Shown here: positions 1-5,673 of the stretch, in pieces
Position numbering within the stretch: position 1 is the first letter of the stretch
How the letters are laid out: the number at the start of each line of letters is the position of its first letter
Assembly: GCA_041569895.1 (NCBI GenBank)
Contig: JBFFXF010000375.1
Location: forward strand, 1-5,673
Direction of reading: 5' to 3'
Length of the DNA stretch: 5,673 nt
Source of the DNA: JBFFXF01 sp041569895
Lineage (GTDB): Bacteria; Planctomycetota; UBA8108; JACQVS01
Translations under genes and position numbers: made by a program
Notes under the pieces: model-generated
What the model was told of the DNA's origin: nothing
Database searches by the model: none
The model's input: only the letters and a program-made list of their open reading frames with translations

Positions 1-1
1 C

Positions 2-1561
2 GCCGAGCGCGACCCGGCGCCGCACAACGGTCTCGCCCGCGACCTCTTCGCCTCCGATCTCCTCGCGGCGCGGACAGGCAATCTGGCGCACCCGTTCGAG
101 GAGCACGAGAAGGAGCTCCTGCGGATCGGCGAGCGCCTCGGGCTGCGCGGCCCGGAGATCGACGGGCTCCACGCGGATGCGCTCGAAGAGCAGCGAATGG
201 CGACCATCCGCGACGCGCTCGCCCAGATCAAGTCGATGACGCTGACAGTGATCGACGGCGATTTCCCGCGCGAGGTCATCGCCCGCGACAACCTGACCTT
301 CTCCCCGTTCACCATGGACGCGGCGAAGAACACCCCGGGGTCGTACGACGCGACGCTGTTCGGGCCGGCGCCGGAGCGCGAGGGCACGCGCTACACGCGA
401 ACCGCGTCTCTTCCGATGGTCTGGCTGCTTCTCATCGCGGGCGCGGCGCTCGGCGTCGCGCTCGGCCATCGCCGCCGTCGATCGATCGCGTCGTCGCGGC
501 GCGTCCGTCCAGCGACGGCGCGCTCGCGGCTCCCGGCGCTGCTTCTCGTCCTGGCGATTCTCGGCGCGCCGGCCACGGCGCGGGCGCAGGGATCGGTCGA
601 CCCGATCGTCGATCGCCTCATCGAGCGACTCGACGACCCGGCCCGCAGCGCAACGGCGGCCAACGCCCTCGTCGCTCTCGGCGAGGAGGCGGTCGACGCG
701 TTGATCGGCGAGGCGATCGAGGGGCCGCGCCTGACGCGGCGCGGCTGGGCGATCGTCTGCCTCGGCGAGATCGGCGGCGACCGGGTCGACGCCTTTCTGC
801 AGGCCCTCCACGACGGGCCGCGACAGCCCGCGCTGGTGCGCACGTGGGCGGCAGCCGCGCGAGTGCGGATGACGCGGACCATGGCGGGGCTGATCGAGGT
901 CGCCCGGCAGCTCGTCCCGTCGATGCCGGCGCTCGTGCGCCCGGTGGGACAGCACCTCGCCGCGCTGGATCCGCGGAGCGCCGGCGACGTCCCGGTGGAG
1001 GATCTCATCGTGCTCGCCGGTCTTCACGACGACCTGCTTCAGGCGATCCAGCCGGCGATCCTCGCGGCCGACCCGGAGAGGCTCGTGCGCGCCATGACCA
1101 CGGCGTCGAACCAGGAGGTGAGACGCAAGGCCGCGGCGTACCTCGCGACGATCGGCTTGACGAAGTACGAGGAGGTGACCGCGGCCGTCGTGCGCGCGTA
1201 CGACCTCGACGTCGAGGTGACGCACGTGCCGTGGCACGGCGGCCCGCTCTTCGTGCCGTCGCTCGCCTGGCAGGCGGATGAGGCGCGCCACGTCGCGCGC
1301 AGCCTCATCGAGTGGCTCGTCTTCTGCGAGCGCAAGGGACTCTCGCAGGAGAAGACCCAGATCCACAACAACCTCCGCAGCCTCGAATTCGCCCGCGTGG
1401 CCGGCTACAAGTCGCCGGGCTGGCGCGAGGTCGGCGTCGTGGAGTGGCTCGCGATCTGGAAGCAGGCGCACGGGGCCGGCGACCTGCGCGAGATCCTCGA
1501 GAGGCAGGACGTCGACGCCGACCCGCGCTTCGCGCCGCTGCTTGTGGCGACGACTCAATAA
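2..1561 (+). CDS. Membrane-associated HEAT-repeat protein (5' partial)
   Basis: The frame is open to the left edge. The first in-frame ATG is at 197, but the 65 codons before it have the same high G/C third positions and no stop, and no good Shine-Dalgarno precedes it. I therefore treat that Met as internal and the gene as 5'-truncated. Numbering from the ATG at 197: residues 1-70 are soluble and unrecognised. Residues 73-90 (MVWLLLIAGAALGVALG core) are a transmembrane-like helix followed by HRRRR and a basic loop to about 111. Residues 111-131 are a second hydrophobic stretch ending in ATARAQ, like a signal peptide. From about 137 to 330 the protein is Ala/Leu-rich helical repeats typical of HEAT/PBS-type scaffolds (for example SATAANALVALGEEAVDALI). 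The C-terminal 120 residues contain Trp-rich helices with no motif I recognise. No catalytic residues are apparent. HEAT repeats usually mediate protein-protein binding, so an extracytoplasmic binding role is inferred. It converges with the gene at 1705-3225. Confidence 0.75.
   Translation, partial: AERDPAPHNGLARDLFASDLLAARTGNLAHPFEEHEKELLRIGERLGLRGPEIDGLHADALEEQRMATIRDALAQIKSMTLTVIDGDFPREVIARDNLTFSPFTMDAAKNTPGSYDATLFGPAPEREGTRYTRTASLPMVWLLLIAGAALGVALGHRRRRSIASSRRVRPATARSRLPALLLVLAILGAPATARAQGSVDPIVDRLIERLDDPARSATAANALVALGEEAVDALIGEAIEGPRLTRRGWAIVCLGEIGGDRVDAFLQALHDGPRQPALVRTWAAAARVRMTRTMAGLIEVARQLVPSMPALVRPVGQHLAALDPRSAGDVPVEDLIVLAGLHDDLLQAIQPAILAADPERLVRAMTTASNQEVRRKAAAYLATIGLTKYEEVTAAVVRAYDLDVEVTHVPWHGGPLFVPSLAWQADEARHVARSLIEWLVFCERKGLSQEKTQIHNNLRSLEFARVAGYKSPGWREVGVVEWLAIWKQAHGAGDLREILERQDVDADPRFAPLLVATTQ
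413..466 (+). other. Transmembrane-like helix followed by Arg cluster
   Basis: These codons encode about 18 consecutive hydrophobic or small residues (PMVWLLLIAGAALGVALG), followed at once by HRRRR. By the positive-inside rule the N-terminal part would lie outside the cytoplasm and the Arg-rich loop inside. A hydrophobic helix plus Arg cluster also resembles C-terminal sorting tails of secreted bacterial proteins, but the frame continues here without a stop. Topology is inferred from composition only. Confidence 0.6.
527..589 (+). other. Internal signal-peptide-like segment
   Basis: After the basic loop (RRRRSIASSRRVRPATARSR) comes a hydrophobic core, LPALLLVLAILGAPA, and then ATARA|Q, which fits the A-x-A rule for signal peptidase I. 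It would be an ordinary signal peptide at a protein start, but here it lies about 175 codons into a continuous frame. It could be a second transmembrane helix, an internally cleaved signal, or the start of what was once a separate gene. The only in-frame Met close upstream is the ATG at 416-418, which begins the first hydrophobic helix. Confidence 0.45.
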
Positions 1562-1599
1562 CGAACGCAGGAAGACGGACGGGGAGGGCAGGAAGGTCA

Positions 1600-1675
1600 G
1601 CTCGACGGCTCGAGCGAAGCGAACCCCATCCGCTTTACCGTTTCCTGCTTTCCAGAGTTTCCTTTCTTCCTCATG
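1600..1675 (+). terminator. Possible transcription end region after the HEAT-repeat gene
   Basis: A perfect 6-bp stem with a 4-base loop (GCTCGA-CGGC-TCGAGC, 1600-1615) lies 38 bases past the stop at 1561, but no T-run follows it. Instead 1621-1680 is pyrimidine-rich and G-poor on the plus strand: by hand count 22 T, 21 C, 9 G and 8 A, in clear contrast with the flanking genes. C-rich, G-poor RNA is the composition favoured by Rho loading sites, so Rho-dependent termination between the convergent genes is plausible. The hairpin alone is too weak for a confident intrinsic terminator. Confidence 0.3.
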
Positions 1676-1704
1676 AGTCGTCGTCACTCTCACGCGCGAC
1701 GCGC

Positions 1705-3225
1705 TCACACGCCGCCGAGGCAGCCGAGGCCGTCGGGCGTCGGGTCCTCGCCCGGGGTCCCGCTCGGCGGTGGCAGGGTCGTTCCCCTCGTGAAGAGACT
1801 CTGCAGGATGGCGATCGGGTCCGCGACGTCGACCGAGCCGTCGTCGTTCGCGTCGACCGCGTCGAGGCATGACGGCTGCTCCTCGCCCAGGAAGAGCCAG
1901 CCGAGCGCGAACACCGCGTCGCTCACGTCGACCGAGCGATCCATGTTGGCGTCGCCGCGGAAGAAGATGCCCCGCGCGGCGATGATGCGAAGACGCCCGC
2001 TGGCGACGTCGATCGGCGATGCCTCGGTCTGGACCTCCGGCTCCGCGGAGCCGAGCCCGGTCGGCCGGCGCACGAGCACGATGGGGGAGTACACGACGCC
2101 CCGGTGGTCGGTGACCGTGACGGCGTCGAGCGTCGTGTGCGAGATCGAGCTCGCGCTCTCGAGGACGTCGAAGTAGAGCGTCGCGACACGGATCTCCTCG
2201 CCGGCTTCCGCCAGCCGGTGGCGGTTGATTCCGAAACCGTTGGTGACGACGACATGGCCCTCGTCCGGCCCGCCGCCGGGGAGCTCGTCACGGTTGCTCA
2301 CCAGGGTGATTCCCGCCAGGAAGTGGTGCTCGACGCGGCTCAGTCGAAGGTAGCGCTCGTCGAAGTCGATCGGCAGGACGATCGCCGGATACTCGATATC
2401 GGCGGTGGCGTGGACCTCGACCGGAACGTCGCGATCTCCCGGAACGACCGTCGCGCCGGTGATGCGCACGCGGAAGTTGACGTCCTCGTCGCCCACGTCT
2501 TCGGGGTAGATCTCCGCCTCGGGCGGCTCCGGGGGACGGTCGGGATTGGTGGGGGGGCCGTCGAGGACGGTGAGCCGTCCGTCGACGTTGGTCGTCGACA
2601 CGAACTTCCACGTCCCCTCCTCGGTGAAGTAGTGCATCTCGTTGAAGCGGCACCGCTCGAGCCCGAGCTCGAGCTCGCCGTTGCAGAAGCGCAGCTCGGT
2701 CACCTGTCCGGGCTCACCGGAGAGGATGCGATAGAAGACGGTTGCCATCGGCACGGGCTCGTCGGAGGGAAACCGCTCCCGGTACTTCGCGCCGTTGAAA
2801 CCGCTGTGGAAGTAGAACCCGTGCCCGGCCGGGTTCCCGGGGTGATCGCTCCCCTCCTCGATCGGGATGAAGTCGATGAACGAGTTCGACATGCCGAGGA
2901 ACTCGGAGGGGTAGAGCGGCCCGCCGACGATCTCCGCGACCGCCGGATCGTGACACACGAGGACGCTGAACCACATCGACGCCGGCCCGAGGTGGGGCAG
3001 CCGCGACTGGATCGATATGGTCACGGGAACGACGTCCCCGACGGCGCCCGCCGCAGCGTCCGCGCGGAACGAATACTCTTCCGTGTTGGAGAGGAAGTCC
3101 TTGGTCCCCGGACGCTCGCACGCCGGAATCTGCCCGTGCGCACGAGGGGAAACGACGAGGCCGATCTGGATCAGGACGACGAGGACGGTGAGAAGTCGCG
3201 CGAGGGGAAACCCGGATCGGGTCAT
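1705..3225 (-). CDS. Secreted cohesin-like/dockerin protein
   Basis: This is a predicted exported, non-catalytic protein of 506 residues. Residues 1-31 form a signal peptide: a basic start, the core LLTVLVVLIQIGLVV, and AHG|Q as a likely cleavage site. Residues about 51-221 and 251-414 are two beta-rich domains with cohesin-like features (AVGDVVPVTISI followed by a VCHDP strand; VPGDRDVPVEVHA followed by PIDFDERYLRL and a late YFDVLES strand), joined by a Pro-rich linker (222-238). Residues 421-478 are a type I dockerin with two calcium loops. Loop 1 uses D425, N427, D429, S431, D433 and D436. Loop 2 uses D458, N460, D462, S464, D466 and D469. The tail after the dockerin is Pro/Gly-rich and ends DGLGCLGGV. 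Cohesin and dockerin modules bind each other in cellulosome-like assemblies, so a surface scaffold or adaptor role is inferred. The ATG at 3225 is set by a Shine-Dalgarno at 3230-3236. The cohesin assignment is less certain than the dockerin. Confidence 0.88.
   Translation of the reverse strand: MTRSGFPLARLLTVLVVLIQIGLVVSPRAHGQIPACERPGTKDFLSNTEEYSFRADAAAGAVGDVVPVTISIQSRLPHLGPASMWFSVLVCHDPAVAEIVGGPLYPSEFLGMSNSFIDFIPIEEGSDHPGNPAGHGFYFHSGFNGAKYRERFPSDEPVPMATVFYRILSGEPGQVTELRFCNGELELGLERCRFNEMHYFTEEGTWKFVSTTNVDGRLTVLDGPPTNPDRPPEPPEAEIYPEDVGDEDVNFRVRITGATVVPGDRDVPVEVHATADIEYPAIVLPIDFDERYLRLSRVEHHFLAGITLVSNRDELPGGGPDEGHVVVTNGFGINRHRLAEAGEEIRVATLYFDVLESASSISHTTLDAVTVTDHRGVVYSPIVLVRRPTGLGSAEPEVQTEASPIDVASGRLRIIAARGIFFRGDANMDRSVDVSDAVFALGWLFLGEEQPSCLDAVDANDDGSVDVADPIAILQSLFTRGTTLPPPSGTPGEDPTPDGLGCLGGV
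1792..1965 (-). other. Dockerin type I domain coding segment
   Basis: This segment encodes residues 421-478 of the secreted protein. Two 12-residue loops, DANMDRSVDVSD and DANDDGSVDVAD, match the D-x-N/D-x-D pattern of dockerin calcium sites at every ligand position. Each is followed by a hydrophobic helix (AVFALGWLF and PIAILQSLF). Both loops look intact, so calcium binding is expected. A Cys at residue 453 lies between the repeats and another at 502 in the tail; a disulfide between them is possible but is inference. Confidence 0.88.
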
Positions 3226-3229
3226 GGGG

Positions 3230-3236
3230 ACCTCCT
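3230..3236 (-). promoter_or_regulatory. Strong Shine-Dalgarno for the cohesin/dockerin gene
   Basis: Reading the minus strand, AGGAGGT stands four bases (CCCC) before the ATG at 3225. It is a complete match to the anti-Shine-Dalgarno core and fixes this start. It is the only strong ribosome-binding site in the window, which suggests efficient initiation. Confidence 0.85.
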
Positions 3237-3278
3237 ACCCTTCTGCCGGCGCGCGGTGGGCCCGGCTGGTCCCGTTCA

Positions 3279-3307
3279 ATTCTCCAGGGGGAACGCACCC
3301 GTGTCAC
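3279..3307 (-). promoter_or_regulatory. Candidate sigma70-type promoter for the cohesin/dockerin gene
   Basis: On the minus strand, GTGACA (3307-3302, 5 of 6 against TTGACA) is followed after exactly 17 bases by GAGAAT (3284-3279, 4 of 6 against TATAAT). The -10 sits in the local AT-richer spot GAGAATTGAA within a very GC-rich gap. Transcription would start near 3272 and give a leader of about 45 bases containing the Shine-Dalgarno. The placement between the preceding hairpin and the gene fits a separate transcription unit. It is a consensus match by eye only, and promoter rules in this lineage are uncertain. Confidence 0.4.
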
Positions 3308-3324
3308 GAACGTTCGGCGGACTC

Positions 3325-3343
3325 CGGCGCGGAGCGCGCGCCG
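3325..3343 (-). terminator. GC-rich hairpin just past the double-esterase stop
   Basis: A perfect 7-bp stem, CGGCGCG (3325-3331) with CGCGCCG (3337-3343), closes a 5-base loop 12 bases downstream of the stop at 3356. The position suits transcript termination or 3'-end protection for the esterase unit. No T-run follows on the minus strand, so it is not a classical intrinsic terminator, and short GC palindromes are common by chance at this base composition. Confidence 0.3.
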
Positions 3344-3355
3344 CGACGTCACGGT

Positions 3356-5167
3356 CTACTCGCGAGCCGACAGCAGCTCGACCATCGCCTTTCCCATCGC
3401 GTCGCCGATCAGGAAGAAGCTCTCGGCATTGCCGAACCAGTGGTGGCCGTGGCCGACGTTGGGCGAGTCGCTGGCGGCGCGCAGGAAGGCGCCGGTCGGC
3501 ACGAACTTCACCGTGTCCGAGAGGTCGGGGCGTCGCGCCACCTCGGCCTGCGCGCGGCGGAACTTCTGGTTCCTGCAGTTGCCGGTCTCGGCGATCACCA
3601 CCGGAAGTTCGGGCGTGCCGAGCTCCCGGCGGACGTCCCGGATCAGGTTGGCGAGGTTGTCGGTGTATTCGGCGACGGCCGCCTCGTCGATCATGTCGTT
3701 CCAGCCCTGGAACCAGACGAAACCGGCGATCTCGTGGCCGCGCCCATCGTACGGGAAGTGCTTCTCGAGGCTCGCCAGCGCCTCGCGAGTCTCCGAGAGC
3801 ATCTTCTTGTAGTACGCGCCCACCTCGCCGCCCGAGCTCGGCGGGCGGAAGTCCCTGAACAGGCTCTTCCCGCCCCAGGCGGTCTTGATCAGCAGCACCT
3901 GCTCGCCGAGGTGGTCGCCGATCACGTGGCCGAACTGCAGCTCCGGCCCGAAGTGGTGCTTCCCCTCGTAGACGGCGTACCCGATCGAGAGCGGGCCCGC
4001 CTTGAGCCCGCCACGCTGCGGCCGGTACCAGACCCACACGTCGTCGCGGACGGTCCACGCGCCGGTCTCGTCACGGAGATGGCGGAGGAGGGTCGCCCTC
4101 GACGGATCGTCGATCAGCTTCGCCAGCGTGCCGCGTCCGCCGTTGTAGTGCTTCTCGTGGTCGAGGTCGACGACCGCCTGCCCCTCCATGTTCGACTGGC
4201 CGGCCAGCAGGAACACCTGCAGCGGTCGATCCCGCTTCCTCTTCGTCTCCGTGCAAGCGTCGCGCTCGACGATCAGCGTCACCGCCTCCTCGAGCCACCC
4301 TCCCCCCCAGTGGTGCTTGCGCTGGGGGCCGTCGCGGTAGACATGCGGGATGCGCAGCTCTCCGAGCCGCTCGTGCATCGCGCGATGATGATCGCGGAAG
4401 TTGCCATGGCCGAGCAGAAGCAGTCGCTCCGTGCCGCGCAGCGCCCCCGCTCGTGCGGCGAGAAGTCGCGTGATTTCGTACTTGCGGAAGTTCTCGAGCG
4501 TCCCGAACACGGGCTTCGCACCGTACCGATCCGGAGACGAGAGCATCAGCGGCGCGTCCCACGCGACGGCGCGGCCGAGACGGTCCGGGTGGCGCAGGAG
4601 GAGCGACCAGGCGCCCCAGCCCGACTTGCTGAAGCCGACGAGCAATCGACCGTCTCGCTTCGCGACGACCGGATAGGTCGCCTCGACGAAGGGAACGACG
4701 ACGTCGAGGAAGTGACGCTCCTGACGGATGCCCGCGTCGGTGGGGTGGTCGGCGTACCACGGCAAGTGCGAGAAGGTCGGCGCCACGAGAACCACGCCGA
4801 GACGGTTGTGAAGACCGGCCCGCTTCGCCTCGAGCAGCCCGTCGCCCCAGGTCGTTCCGTTCCCGGCCTCGACCGGAAGCAGGTAGACCACCGGAAACCG
4901 ACGCCCCGTCGGCCGCTTCTCGGGCAGAAGCACGCGGATCGCCGTCTCGCCCGACTGGTGCGGCGAGCGTACCGCGTGGACGAGAAAGCCGTCGGCATCG
5001 ACCGTCGCGTCCGCCACCTCGGCACCGGACGCGATGGGCGCGCCGGCGCTCGAGAGAGCCAGGACAATCAGCGCGGCGAGGCGTGGGTGGCGATTCGCAA
5101 TCACGGGACGCGACGACTTCGAGGCGTCCGGGCCGTCGATGCCGGTTCCCGGGAGCATGGCCTTCAT
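3356..5167 (-). CDS. Secreted two-domain esterase: alpha/beta hydrolase fused to SASA-type O-acetylesterase
   Basis: Numbering from the ATG at 5167 (603 residues): a long basic n-region, the hydrophobic core LAALIVLALSSAGAPIA, and SGA|E at 49/50 indicate export. Residues about 54-296 form an esterase-D/PF00756-like alpha/beta hydrolase. The nucleophile is probably S180 in VGFSKSGWGAW, a G-x-S-x-S-G variant of the usual elbow. The His is probably in KHHWGGGWL (H285 or H286), and D259 in GNFRDHH is a possible acid. After a charged linker (TKRKRDR), residues about 315-600 form an SGNH/SASA (PF03629-like) domain: block I AGQSNMEG (S325), block II KTAWGGKSL, block III WFQGWND (N490), and a C-terminal His-rich block, GHGHHWFGNAE. 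Such domains remove acetyl or other acyl groups from carbohydrates; the exact substrate is unknown. A GTG at 5185 would add six residues and overlap the upstream gene by 8 bases, but has no Shine-Dalgarno. A GTG at 5104 would give a more typical signal peptide. The gene lies 10 bases after the reductase-like gene. Confidence 0.9.
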   Translation of the reverse strand: MKAMLPGTGIDGPDASKSSRPVIANRHPRLAALIVLALSSAGAPIASGAEVADATVDADGFLVHAVRSPHQSGETAIRVLLPEKRPTGRRFPVVYLLPVEAGNGTTWGDGLLEAKRAGLHNRLGVVLVAPTFSHLPWYADHPTDAGIRQERHFLDVVVPFVEATYPVVAKRDGRLLVGFSKSGWGAWSLLLRHPDRLGRAVAWDAPLMLSSPDRYGAKPVFGTLENFRKYEITRLLAARAGALRGTERLLLLGHGNFRDHHRAMHERLGELRIPHVYRDGPQRKHHWGGGWLEEAVTLIVERDACTETKRKRDRPLQVFLLAGQSNMEGQAVVDLDHEKHYNGGRGTLAKLIDDPSRATLLRHLRDETGAWTVRDDVWVWYRPQRGGLKAGPLSIGYAVYEGKHHFGPELQFGHVIGDHLGEQVLLIKTAWGGKSLFRDFRPPSSGGEVGAYYKKMLSETREALASLEKHFPYDGRGHEIAGFVWFQGWNDMIDEAAVAEYTDNLANLIRDVRRELGTPELPVVIAETGNCRNQKFRRAQAEVARRPDLSDTVKFVPTGAFLRAASDSPNVGHGHHWFGNAESFFLIGDAMGKAMVELLSARE

Positions 5168-5177
5168 GAAATCCAGC

Positions 5178-5672
5178 CTATCCACGCTTCAACCGGTAGT
5201 GAAGCCGCATGAATCCGTTGTCGTAGATCTTCCTGTCGGTGAGCTCCACGGCGGTCGGCTCGACGGCGCCGGCGAAGAGCGGCGTGCCCGAGCCGAGAAT
5301 GACCGGATTCAGCTTGATGATGAGCTCGTCGATCTCGCCGACGAGAGTCGCGGCGAGCTGACCGCCTCCGCAGAGCCAGATGTCCTTCCCGCTCTCCTTC
5401 TTGAGCTCCCGCACGAGGTCGACGACGCCCTCGCGGACGAGCTCGACATCCGGATCGGGGCTCTCCGTCATGCTGCGGGAGACGAGATACTGCTTCAGGG
5501 TCCCGTAGGGACTCGTGATGCCGAGATCGAGCCCCACCTCGTATGTCTTCCGCCCCATCAGCACGACGTCGAACCGCTTGTTCGGGCCGTCAACGCCGAG
5601 CGCCTCTCGCAGGTGAGTCGGCACGGTCTCGGGAAACGCGTCGAAGAGATCCGCCAGGTGCTCGCCCTCGGC
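5178..5672 (-). CDS. Dihydrofolate reductase family protein, RibD C-terminal-like (5' partial)
   Basis: The frame runs off the right edge. A GTG at 5624 could be read as a start, but the 16 codons before it continue the family-like sequence (DLFDAFPETVPTHLREALG), so that Val is internal. The visible part is 164 residues. Members I recall are about 180-200 long, so roughly 25-30 N-terminal residues are missing. Recognisable segments are NKRFDVVLMGRKTYEVG (the M-G-R-x-T-Y core, 5558-5538), the KDIWLCGGGQLAATL glycine-rich turn expected to bind NAD(P)H (around 5378-5355), and EIDELIIKLNPVILGSGTPLF, typical of the last core strands. The fold is that of bacterial deaminase-reductase/DHFR-like proteins, cytosolic and probably an NAD(P)H-dependent reductase of unknown substrate. 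It is not a canonical folate-pathway FolA. It has no signal peptide and no obvious functional link with the secreted esterase downstream. Confidence 0.88.
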   Translation of the reverse strand, partial: AEGEHLADLFDAFPETVPTHLREALGVDGPNKRFDVVLMGRKTYEVGLDLGITSPYGTLKQYLVSRSMTESPDPDVELVREGVVDLVRELKKESGKDIWLCGGGQLAATLVGEIDELIIKLNPVILGSGTPLFAGAVEPTAVELTDRKIYDNGFMRLHYRLKRG

Positions 5673-5673
5673 G

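Noticed and set aside
197..199. ATG at 197 as the start of the HEAT-repeat gene
   Set aside because: The same frame continues upstream to the edge with coding-like codon use, and only a weak GAAGAG precedes the ATG at a doubtful distance, so the start probably lies outside the window.
479..488. CGATCGATCG palindrome within the basic loop of the HEAT-repeat gene
   Set aside because: Short GATC/CG palindromes are expected by chance in this composition, and there is no paired copy suggesting a recombination or attachment site.
1694..1704. GCGCG-A-CGCGC inverted repeat just past the cohesin/dockerin stop
   Set aside because: The loop is too short for the full stem, there is no T-run, and the sequence is simple GC alternation, so I do not call it a terminator.
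2664..2677. A perfect 14-bp palindrome, CGAGCTCGAGCTCG
   Set aside because: It lies inside the cohesin/dockerin gene and is explained by alternating GAG and CTC codons for a Glu-Leu-Glu-Leu stretch.
2104..3858. A 584-codon open frame on the plus strand opposite the cohesin/dockerin gene and the end of the esterase gene
   Set aside because: It crosses two real minus-strand genes and the regulatory gap between them, ends in low-complexity Arg/Ser/Pro sequence, and overlaps the other long antisense frame.
3017..5212. A 731-codon open frame on the plus strand opposite the double-esterase gene
   Set aside because: Its translation is rich in R, A, V, D and E with no domain, signal peptide or ribosome-binding site. 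The opposite strand encodes clear esterase motifs. Long antisense frames arise readily from high-GC third-position bias.
5622..5624. GTG at 5624 as the start of the DHFR-like gene
   Set aside because: Family-like sequence continues through it (AFPETVPTHL), and starting here would remove the first strand of the fold.

Overview
This is a high-GC bacterial window with strong G/C bias at third codon positions. It holds four protein-coding genes and no RNA gene, mobile element or CRISPR array that I can see. The best lineage clue is the minus-strand protein at 1705-3225. It ends in a two-loop dockerin with a Leu/Phe-rich spacer (WLFLGEEQPSCLDAVDAND) and a tail reading DPTPDGLGC. I associate that pattern with Planctomycetota and related uncultivated lineages. 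The SASA-type esterase at 3356-5167 also resembles proteins common in that group. The lineage is inferred from remembered family patterns, not from a search.

Layout, left to right. (1) Positions 2-1561, plus strand: the 3' part of a membrane-associated HEAT-repeat protein whose frame is open at the left edge. It has a transmembrane-like helix followed by a basic loop and then an internal segment that looks like a cleavable signal peptide. (2) Positions 1562-1704: a short convergent gap with a small hairpin and a pyrimidine-rich, G-poor tract. (3) Positions 1705-3225, minus strand: a secreted, non-catalytic protein with two cohesin-like beta domains and a C-terminal dockerin, preceded by a perfect Shine-Dalgarno and a plausible sigma70 promoter. 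(4) Positions 3356-5167, minus strand: a secreted enzyme fusing an alpha/beta-hydrolase esterase domain to an SGNH-type sialate O-acetylesterase (SASA) domain. (5) Positions 5178-5672, minus strand: a dihydrofolate-reductase-like (RibD C-terminal type) protein, cut by the right edge.

The reductase-like gene and the double esterase are separated by only 10 bases and probably share a transcript. A GC-rich hairpin lies just past the esterase stop, followed by the candidate promoter and Shine-Dalgarno of the cohesin/dockerin gene. That gene is therefore probably a separate unit reading in the same direction. The double esterase and the cohesin/dockerin protein are both predicted to be exported, and together they suggest extracellular or cell-surface handling of acylated polysaccharides. 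The esterase has no dockerin and the cohesin/dockerin protein has no catalytic domain, so a physical link between them is only a hypothesis. I did not find a clearly new defence or mobile system. The most unusual items are the internal signal peptide in the left gene, the double-esterase fusion, and a scaffold-like protein carrying both cohesin-like and dockerin modules.
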